Part shown: positions 38,188-43,661 of the stretch, in pieces
Position numbering within the stretch: position 1 is the first letter of the stretch
How the letters are laid out: each line of letters opens with the position of its first letter
NCBI GenBank assembly: GCA_023666265.1
Contig: JAMPCH010000021.1
Span: forward strand, 1 to 43,661
Reading direction: 5' to 3'
Origin: Roseburia sp.
GTDB lineage: Bacteria > Bacillota > Clostridia > Oscillospirales > Ruminococcaceae
DNA: 43,661 nucleotides
Notes under the pieces: generated by a model
What the model saw: only the letters and a program-made list of their open reading frames with translations
What the model was told of the DNA's origin: nothing
The model's database searches: none
Made by a program: the position numbers and the translations under genes

Positions 38188-40140
38188 TTAATTCTGTCTC
38201 GTCTTATGGTGCTGTTCCTTTTGTTTATACATGATCCCGTCGGCGATCTCGATGAGGCGGTCGATATTCTCGACGTTTTTGGGCTTTGTGACGGTGAGAC
38301 CGACCGAGGCGCTGATCTTATAGGGCTTCTCGGTGATCTCGTTATACGCGTCGATCTTACGGTTGAGCTTCTCGGTGAAGTCGGCGGCGTAAGCCTCGCC
38401 GTCGGCGTTAAAGGCGGCGACGATAAACTCGTCGCCCCCAAAGCGGGCGATGATCGCGTCCTCCTCGTCCGCCGACTGAGAGAGGAGCATGGCGAGCGCC
38501 TTGATCGCGACGTCGCCCTCGTTATGACCATAGGTATCGTTGATCTTTTTTAGCCCGTCCATATCGACCGAGACGATGATCATATCCTGTTCGGTATGGG
38601 CGAGGCGCTCGAGCCGCGGCTTGATCCGCGTATAAAAGCCGCGCCGGTTATAGAGCGTCGTCATAAAGTCGCGGACATACATCGTCTTTAGCTGAGAGAC
38701 GGCGGTGATGATAAACGCCTTTTGCATCACCATTTCAAACGTCATATTGAGATAGCTCATAAACTGAGCCGCGAATTTCAAATTCGGGTTCTCGAGCGCG
38801 ACACACATCCCGATATACCCCTGCGGCTTCCCGCTGTAAAAGATCGGCGCGAAAAAGATCGCGTCGTGGTCGCCGAGCTTCTCCGCGAGGTTCGGGAGGA
38901 TCTCCGTCCGCTCAAACTCGAGATCGACGGGGATATAATCCTGACCGTAAGACCAAGAAAAAACGTTTTTGAGGTGCGCCCCCTCATAAAAGCGGGTCTC
39001 GGGCATCTGGATCGTCGATTCGTCGGACAGCTCCTCGGAGGTCAGCTCGCGCCGAACGTAGGCGTCCGCCGACATACAGATCCAAGCTTTCCCCGCCCAG
39101 CTCGAGGAGATATAGCGGTTTAAAAGGCGACAAAAGCTGTCAAAATCGTTCGCCTTACTGAGGCTCGACGCCATATCGTTCATGTCGTTTTGAAAGATCA
39201 TAAGCTCCGTCATATCGGAATAAAGATCGGAGATCTTACGGTTGAGCGCGGTGAGATTGACCTTTTTACAGCCACAGGACTCGGAAACGATCATCTCGGA
39301 TTTTACGACGATGTCGCGCGACGGCTCCTTCCCCTCGCGGAGGAGGTCAAAGACCTCGATCGTCTTACGCGCCGTCTCGTCCCAGTCGGTGACGGCGGTC
39401 GTCAAGCGTGGGGAATGATAGCGCTCGGCGTGGATCCCGTCGTGACCCGTCACGATCACGTCCTCCGGGATGCGATAGCCGTATTCCGAGAGCTTGACAC
39501 AGGCGGCGAGCGCCATCGAGTCGTTCGACGCGATGATCGCGTCGGGCTTACCGAGCGAGCCGTCCTTGAGCCAGCGATCCATCAGCTCATAGGTCGGGTT
39601 TTCCCAAAATTGACCATAACCGATCCAGCGCTCGTCGACCGCGAGCCCGTGCTTTTCCATTTCCTCGCGATAACAGTTGACGCGCTCCTCCGAGAAGGAG
39701 TTTCCCTCGATCCCGCCGATAAAAAAGATCCTTTTACATTGATGACGCTCGATGACGTGGCTGATGATCGCGCGGAAATTCTCGCGGTAGTCAAAGGTGA
39801 TATTATACGCCCCCTCCGCCGGGGTCACGACCGAGACGACGGGTACGTCGCGCTCCCTCGCCCGCGCGAGGACGTCCGCGATCACGTCGGGGCTTTTGAT
39901 GCTCTCGGTCATAAGGATGATCCCCGCGAGAATATCATAGTTGATGATCCGATAGATCGACTTCATCGGGTGATCGGGGTGATCGTCCACTCCAAAATCA
40001 TTCGTCGAGTTAAAAACGAGGAGCTTATACCCGCTTTTTTTCGCGTATTCCGCGACCCCGCGGAGATAGTCGGCTTTGGATTCGTCGTGCGCGTAGGCGC
40101 AGATCACCGCCAAGATCCTCGTATCGCCCTGATTGAGCAT
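38188..40140 (-). CDS. Diguanylate cyclase with an N-terminal LacI-type sensor domain
   Basis: 650 residues. Residues about 8-300 look like the sugar-binding (periplasmic-binding-like) domain of LacI repressors (ILAVICAYAHDESKADYLRG; YNITFDYRENFRAIISHVIE; DAIIASNDSMALAACVKLSE) but without a helix-turn-helix. A linker and a GAF-like region follow, and a GGDEF domain (about 485-640) ends the protein, with the signature GGDEF at 568-572 intact, so it should make cyclic di-GMP. No RxxD inhibitory site is present. No signal peptide: it is probably cytoplasmic and senses a small sugar-like ligand. ATG 40140 follows AGGAAAGGCGG. Divergent from a chemoreceptor gene. Confidence 0.88.
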   Translation of the reverse strand: MLNQGDTRILAVICAYAHDESKADYLRGVAEYAKKSGYKLLVFNSTNDFGVDDHPDHPMKSIYRIINYDILAGIILMTESIKSPDVIADVLARARERDVPVVSVVTPAEGAYNITFDYRENFRAIISHVIERHQCKRIFFIGGIEGNSFSEERVNCYREEMEKHGLAVDERWIGYGQFWENPTYELMDRWLKDGSLGKPDAIIASNDSMALAACVKLSEYGYRIPEDVIVTGHDGIHAERYHSPRLTTAVTDWDETARKTIEVFDLLREGKEPSRDIVVKSEMIVSESCGCKKVNLTALNRKISDLYSDMTELMIFQNDMNDMASSLSKANDFDSFCRLLNRYISSSWAGKAWICMSADAYVRRELTSEELSDESTIQMPETRFYEGAHLKNVFSWSYGQDYIPVDLEFERTEILPNLAEKLGDHDAIFFAPIFYSGKPQGYIGMCVALENPNLKFAAQFMSYLNMTFEMVMQKAFIITAVSQLKTMYVRDFMTTLYNRRGFYTRIKPRLERLAHTEQDMIIVSVDMDGLKKINDTYGHNEGDVAIKALAMLLSQSADEEDAIIARFGGDEFIVAAFNADGEAYAADFTEKLNRKIDAYNEITEKPYKISASVGLTVTKPKNVENIDRLIEIADGIMYKQKEQHHKTRQN

Positions 40141-40262
40141 AATGTTCCGCCTTTCCTCTCTTTTCGGGTTCGAAAGCTTTTTTCGAGCGAAAAAAATTGT
40201 GTCGTGTTTTTGAGCCGGTGCGTTTTGTGGGGGCTTTTGATTTTTTATTTTTGGGAAGCCGC

Positions 40263-40314
40263 CGCGAGCCACCGGTAGGGGAAAGCTCGCGCCCGTGTTT
40301 CGGGCTTTCGCGAG
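40263..40314 (-). promoter_or_regulatory. Alternative hairpins in the diguanylate cyclase leader
   Basis: On the minus strand, CTCGCG (40314-40309) and GCCCG can pair with CGGGC and CGCGAG (about 40295-40286). The same CGCGAGC (40291-40285) can instead pair with GCTCGCG (40269-40263). The two structures exclude each other, as in RNA switches. No known riboswitch class recognised. Confidence 0.35.
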
Positions 40315-40349
40315 AGCCTTTACACTTTCGTTACAGTTTACTTATATAA

Positions 40350-40378
40350 ATTATAACATATGAAAATGTTTTTTTCAA
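40350..40378 (-). promoter_or_regulatory. Sigma-A promoter of the diguanylate cyclase gene
   Basis: Minus strand: -35 TTGAAA (40378-40373), 17-bp spacer, extended -10 TGT-TATAAT (40355-40350). Leader about 200 nt. Confidence 0.78.
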
Positions 40379-40478
40379 CAAAAAGTAAAAATTTCGTCAA
40401 AATGTTTAAAAAAGCTTATCAAAAATTCAGCAAACCTCCAAAAAGCGGGTGGAGAGACCGAGTTTCGTTTTCTTTTGG

Positions 40479-40507
40479 TTGACAAATAAATGGATTTGTG
40501 ATAAAAT
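40479..40507 (+). promoter_or_regulatory. Sigma-A promoter of the chemoreceptor gene
   Basis: -35 consensus TTGACA (40479-40484), 17-bp spacer, -10 TAAAAT (40502-40507). The leader is about 213 nt. Confidence 0.82.
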
Positions 40508-40627
40508 AACTGTGGATACTTTACGGTATTGCCGGATTTTTTATTTAAAAGCTTACATAAAATAACAAAAAATTCGTTTTTAGGCGGATTTGAGCGATTT
40601 TTCCGTATGCGGCCTAAAATTCGGTAT

Positions 40628-40656
40628 CCCCCCTTCGGCTCTCGGCGAAGGAGGGG
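40628..40656 (+). other. GC-rich hairpin in the chemoreceptor leader
   Basis: CCCC and CCTTCG pair with CGAAGG and GGGG, with a one-base bulge. No T tract follows. I could not match it to the cyclic di-GMP riboswitch consensus. Confidence 0.4.
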
Positions 40657-40726
40657 AGGAGGCACTTTTCCCGATCACATCAACATTTATCCGGCGTTAT
40701 CGACCGGGTAGGAAAAGGCGGAGCAT

Positions 40727-42703
40727 ATGAAAACCATACGGCGAAAAATCATCATCAGTATGACCTTTATCACGGCGGGATTTTTGATCATTCTCGGGAT
40801 CGTCGCCTGTTCCCTCACCTCTATGGGGACGATCGATACCGTCGAGTCGGATATGAAAAGTCTCGTCTCGATCGTCGCCGAGCGGGTACATTGGGAGTGC
40901 GCCGCTTATTTAAACGTCGCCGAGGTCGCGGGTATGAACCCCTCGCTCTCAAACGCGGAATATCCGGCGGCGGATCGCGTCAGGCTCTTAAATATCATCG
41001 CCGAGGCGAACGGTCTCACGCGCGGGGTGATCCTCGACGAAAACGGGATCAATATCGAGACGAGCGTCGATATGTCCGACCGCTCGTATTATAAGGCGGC
41101 GATGCGCGGCGAGTCCGAGATCTCGGAGCCGCTCGTCTCCCGCGTGACCGGGACGATGTCGATCATTATCGCCGCCCCCCTTTGGGAGAACGGCGCGGCG
41201 AATACGCGGGTCGTGGGGTGTGTTTACGTCGTCCCCGATACCGAGTTTCTTGACGAGATCGTTAATTCGATCAAGATCAGCGATACCGCGACCGCCTATA
41301 TGATCGATGCGTCGGGGAATACGATCGCCGATATAACAAAGGATACCGTCCTCGAGGGCGAGAATATCGAGGCGATCGCCGAGACCGACGACGGCTACGT
41401 CGAGCTCGCGGCGCTCCACGCTAAGGTACGCGCCGGGGAAACGGGCTTTAGCTCGATCGTCGAGGACGGGATCGCCGAGTTTATCTGTTATGCCCCGATC
41501 GAGGGGACGAACGGCTGGTCGGTACTTATTACGGCGGATCAGAGCGACTTTATGGAGCATACCCAATTGGCGATCATCGCGACGATCCTCGTGATCCTCG
41601 TGAGCCAAGTCCTCGTTACCTTCATCTCGATCAGGATCGGTCGCGGGATCGGCGTACCGATCCACGCGAGCGCGAAGCGCCTAAAGGCGCTCGCGGCGGG
41701 CGACCTCACGAGCCCCGTCGCCTCGGTAAAGGCGAAGGACGAAACGGCGATGCTCGCCGACTCGACGAAACAGCTCGTCGAGGACATCAATACCATCATC
41801 ACAGATATGAGCCGTATCTTAGGCGAAATGGCGAACGGGAACTTTAACGTATCGCTCGAGGAGAATAGCCGCGTCTACGCCGGCGACTTCGCGGGGCTTC
41901 TCCGCTCGGCGGAGGAGATCAATAAGCGCCTGAGCGGGACGCTCCGTCGGATCGACGACGCGGCGGATCAGGTCGCGAGCGGCTCGGATCAGGTCTCGGC
42001 GGGCGCACAGGCACTCTCTCAGGGGGCGACCCAACAGGCGAGCTTGATCGAGGAGCTCGCCGCGACGCTCAACGAGATCGCCGACCATATCGTTAAGACC
42101 TCTCAAAGCTGTGAGGAGGCGAAGGAGAACACCGACGCCGCCGAGAACGCGCTAAGCTCGGCGAACGAACAGATGAAGCGTCTCGTCGACGCGATGGATA
42201 AGATCAATCGCTCCTCCGACGAGATCGGTAAGATCATTAAAACGATCGAGGACATCGCCTTTCAGACGAATATCCTCGCGCTCAACGCGGCGGTCGAGGC
42301 GGCGCGCGCGGGCGAAGCGGGGAAGGGCTTCGCCGTCGTCGCCGACGAGGTACGTAACCTCGCGAGTAAGTCCGCCGAGGCGGCGAGCAACACGACCGTA
42401 CTGATCGAGGAGTCGATCGCGGCGGCGCGTAACGGGAGCGCGATCGTAAACGACGCCGCTCAGATCATGGTCGACGTCTCGGAGTCGTCGGCGAAGGTCA
42501 CGGAGCTGATCGCGGGGATCGCCAAGGCGAGCCGCGAACAGGCGGATTCCGCCGAACAGGTCACCGTCGGGATCGACCAGATCTCCGCCGTCGTACAGAC
42601 CAATTCCGCGACCGCCGAGGAGAGCGCCGCCGCGAGCGAGGAGCTGTCGGGTCAGTCGGCGACGTTAAAGGGTCTCGTCGATACCTTCTCGCTTCGGAGC
42701 TAA
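40727..42703 (+). CDS. Methyl-accepting chemotaxis protein
   Basis: 658 residues. Membrane segments near 9-31 and 280-302 enclose an extracellular dCache-like sensor (about 32-279, with [20 protein letters not shown]). A HAMP domain follows (about 303-355), possibly a second HAMP-like stretch, and a C-terminal signalling domain whose hairpin tip reads [20 protein letters not shown] (about 512-531), the site that contacts CheA/CheW. Ligand unknown. ATG 40727 has AAAGGCGGAG upstream. Divergent from the cyclic di-GMP synthase, hinting at shared control of motility. No other chemotaxis gene is in the window. Confidence 0.95.
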   Translation: MKTIRRKIIISMTFITAGFLIILGIVACSLTSMGTIDTVESDMKSLVSIVAERVHWECAAYLNVAEVAGMNPSLSNAEYPAADRVRLLNIIAEANGLTRGVILDENGINIETSVDMSDRSYYKAAMRGESEISEPLVSRVTGTMSIIIAAPLWENGAANTRVVGCVYVVPDTEFLDEIVNSIKISDTATAYMIDASGNTIADITKDTVLEGENIEAIAETDDGYVELAALHAKVRAGETGFSSIVEDGIAEFICYAPIEGTNGWSVLITADQSDFMEHTQLAIIATILVILVSQVLVTFISIRIGRGIGVPIHASAKRLKALAAGDLTSPVASVKAKDETAMLADSTKQLVEDINTIITDMSRILGEMANGNFNVSLEENSRVYAGDFAGLLRSAEEINKRLSGTLRRIDDAADQVASGSDQVSAGAQALSQGATQQASLIEELAATLNEIADHIVKTSQSCEEAKENTDAAENALSSANEQMKRLVDAMDKINRSSDEIGKIIKTIEDIAFQTNILALNAAVEAARAGEAGKGFAVVADEVRNLASKSAEAASNTTVLIEESIAAARNGSAIVNDAAQIMVDVSESSAKVTELIAGIAKASREQADSAEQVTVGIDQISAVVQTNSATAEESAAASEELSGQSATLKGLVDTFSLRS

Positions 42704-42714
42704 ACGAGATCGAT

Positions 42715-42744
42715 ACGGGAGAGGCGATCGTCCGCCTCTCCCGT
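42715..42744 (+). terminator. Hairpin terminator after the chemoreceptor gene
   Basis: Perfect 12-bp stem ACGGGAGAGGCG/CGCCTCTCCCGT with a 6-nt loop, then TATATTT. Good stem, weak T tract. Confidence 0.65.
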
Positions 42745-42837
42745 TATATTTGGGGCGTTATCTTTGGATAATTCGACGGTTTTTGGCGGACTGTGTGCCG
42801 CGTTTTGTGCAATAGGGCGAATTTCGGCGCTTTCCGA

Positions 42838-42866
42838 TTGACAACCCCGCGAATATTTGATATAGT
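42838..42866 (+). promoter_or_regulatory. Sigma-A promoter of the last gene
   Basis: -35 consensus TTGACA (42838-42843), 17-bp spacer, -10 TATAGT (42861-42866). Confidence 0.78.
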
Positions 42867-42943
42867 TATTATTTAGGGAAGGAGTGCCGCTTCTCCGCTC
42901 TCCGATATGATGGGGGCGAGGTAAGACGAAAGGGGACAGGAAT

Positions 42944-43661
42944 ATGAAAATAAAAATGAAGTATCTCGCGGCGGCGACCTCGGCGGTCGCGGCGGCGTTT
43001 AGCCTCACAGCGACGGCGGCGGCGTATCTCGACGTACCCGCGACAAAGGCGGATCTTTTAAACGCGACCGCCGATAACTGGAAGCTCACGATCCGCAGCA
43101 GCTATGGGGTCGATTACAGCGAGGTCGAGACGCTCCGCGCCGTCGTCGAGGTCACCGACCCCGACTTGTATGCGTCGGAGAAGGACGGCGGCTTTTACAG
43201 CGACGGCGCGACCGAGTTCACCGATTTTACCGGGGCGCTATCCTTCGGCGGGGCGGAGTGGCTACAGTACAGCTTTGACGGACTGGCGGATACCGACTAT
43301 GCGACGGAGACCGCCGAGATCCGCTCGCTCGGCGGCGGGAGCTATCTCTTAACGGCGTACTTCGACGGCGCACCCGAGCCGAGCCCGCTTCTAACGACGC
43401 TCAGTATCGCCGAGTGGGGAAATCGCTCGCCCGATTATACCCTTCGTTTAAGCTCGATCGGGCTTTACGGCGCGGGGGACGAGCCGGTGATCGTCTTTGG
43501 CGAGGACGGCGAACAGATCGCCGACCCGCCCGCGCTCCCGACCGTGGGTGAGGCGGCGGACGACGCCGACGAGACGGCGGAGGAGGGACCCGCCGAAACG
43601 GCGGCGGAGGAGGACGAGCCGGCGGAGACCGCGCCTGCCGAAACAACGACCGGGACGGCGG
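42944..43661 (+). CDS. Secreted protein of unknown function, N-terminal part (cut by window end)
   Basis: 239 residues visible. A signal peptide (about 1-27: MKIKMKYLAA then an alanine-rich core ending TATAAA) is followed by a globular region rich in beta-forming residues (about 28-190) and an acidic Ala/Glu/Thr/Pro linker (from about 195) that continues past the end. The linker type is common in cell-surface proteins with a wall or membrane anchor, but no anchor can be seen. ATG 42944 follows AAAGGGGACAGG, with a clear promoter 78 bp upstream. I do not recognise the family. Confidence 0.7.
   Translation, partial: MKIKMKYLAAATSAVAAAFSLTATAAAYLDVPATKADLLNATADNWKLTIRSSYGVDYSEVETLRAVVEVTDPDLYASEKDGGFYSDGATEFTDFTGALSFGGAEWLQYSFDGLADTDYATETAEIRSLGGGSYLLTAYFDGAPEPSPLLTTLSIAEWGNRSPDYTLRLSSIGLYGAGDEPVIVFGEDGEQIADPPALPTVGEAADDADETAEEGPAETAAEEDEPAETAPAETTTGTA

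Larger units (their letters stand above)
40141..40726. other. Divergent regulatory region between the diguanylate cyclase and chemoreceptor genes
   Basis: 586 bp with two opposite promoters (40350-40378 and 40479-40507), a leader with alternative hairpins on the minus strand (40263-40314), and a C/G-rich hairpin (40628-40656) in the chemoreceptor leader. No coding sequence seen. Confidence 0.7.

Noticed and set aside
39190-40278. 362-residue plus-strand frame
   Set aside because: Exact antisense of the diguanylate cyclase gene, whose LacI-like and GGDEF motifs are clear; the frame has no recognisable domain.
40514-40726. Cyclic di-GMP riboswitch upstream of the chemoreceptor gene
   Set aside because: The GEMM core blocks are missing; only a GC-rich hairpin is present.

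Overview
The window looks like chromosomal DNA of a GC-rich member of the Clostridia (Oscillospiraceae/Ruminococcaceae-like). This is inferred from Firmicutes-style rplU-prp-rpmA with a cleavable L27 leader peptide, Mini-RNase III, YitT and QueT proteins, a split PurH (PurO plus AICAR-transformylase-only protein), tandem PurF paralogues, purine-rich Shine-Dalgarno sites and sigma-A promoters with 17-bp spacers. No rRNA, tRNA, CRISPR, transposase or phage genes were seen.

Layout. 1-2152 (minus): a P-type cation ATPase cut by the window start, and an SseB-family protein. 2439-3044 (plus): two small XRE regulators. 3402-5014 (plus): an ECF sigma factor with a coupled membrane partner. 5417-9379 (minus): a second ECF sigma factor, a membrane protein with an M23 peptidase domain, and a frameshifted lipoprotein gene. 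9703-13308 (minus): a sugar ABC transporter (binding lipoprotein and two permeases, no ATPase gene). 13849-14066: a short transcription unit with a possible 25-residue peptide. 14116-28193 (plus): a purine biosynthesis cluster (purE, purC, purF-like, purF, purM, purN, purO, purV/purH, purD) with interleaved non-purine genes: a zinc-ribbon membrane protein, an M50-type peptidase, a bacteriohemerythrin, a YjbR protein and a catalytically dead M50 paralogue. 28407-28919: queT. 29253-38103 (plus): ribosome and RNA housekeeping genes (rplU, prp, rpmA, obgE, mrnC, yebC, typA) with a YitT membrane protein and a secreted protein. 38188-40140 (minus): a diguanylate cyclase with a LacI-type sensor domain. 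40727-42703: a chemoreceptor. 42944-end: a secreted protein cut by the window end.

The most unusual feature is between purD and queT: five head-to-tail 36-nt units (28214-28393), each with the layout of a preQ1-I riboswitch aptamer. The fifth would sequester the queT ribosome-binding site. QueT is the substrate-binding component of a queuosine-precursor ECF transporter, so the match between RNA class and gene is strong. A second notable feature is a family of roughly 350-590 bp mosaic palindromic intergenic repeats in four copies (5015, 18539, 22028, 35650), two of them splitting the purine cluster.

How the genes work together: the cluster covers amidotransfer (PurF), GAR synthesis (PurD), formylation (PurN), ring closure (PurM), carboxyaminoimidazole steps (PurE, PurC) and the last two steps (AICAR transformylase, PurO). 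FGAM synthase (purL/Q/S), purB and purK are not here and must be elsewhere or replaced. All identifications are from reading sequence motifs; no database search was run.
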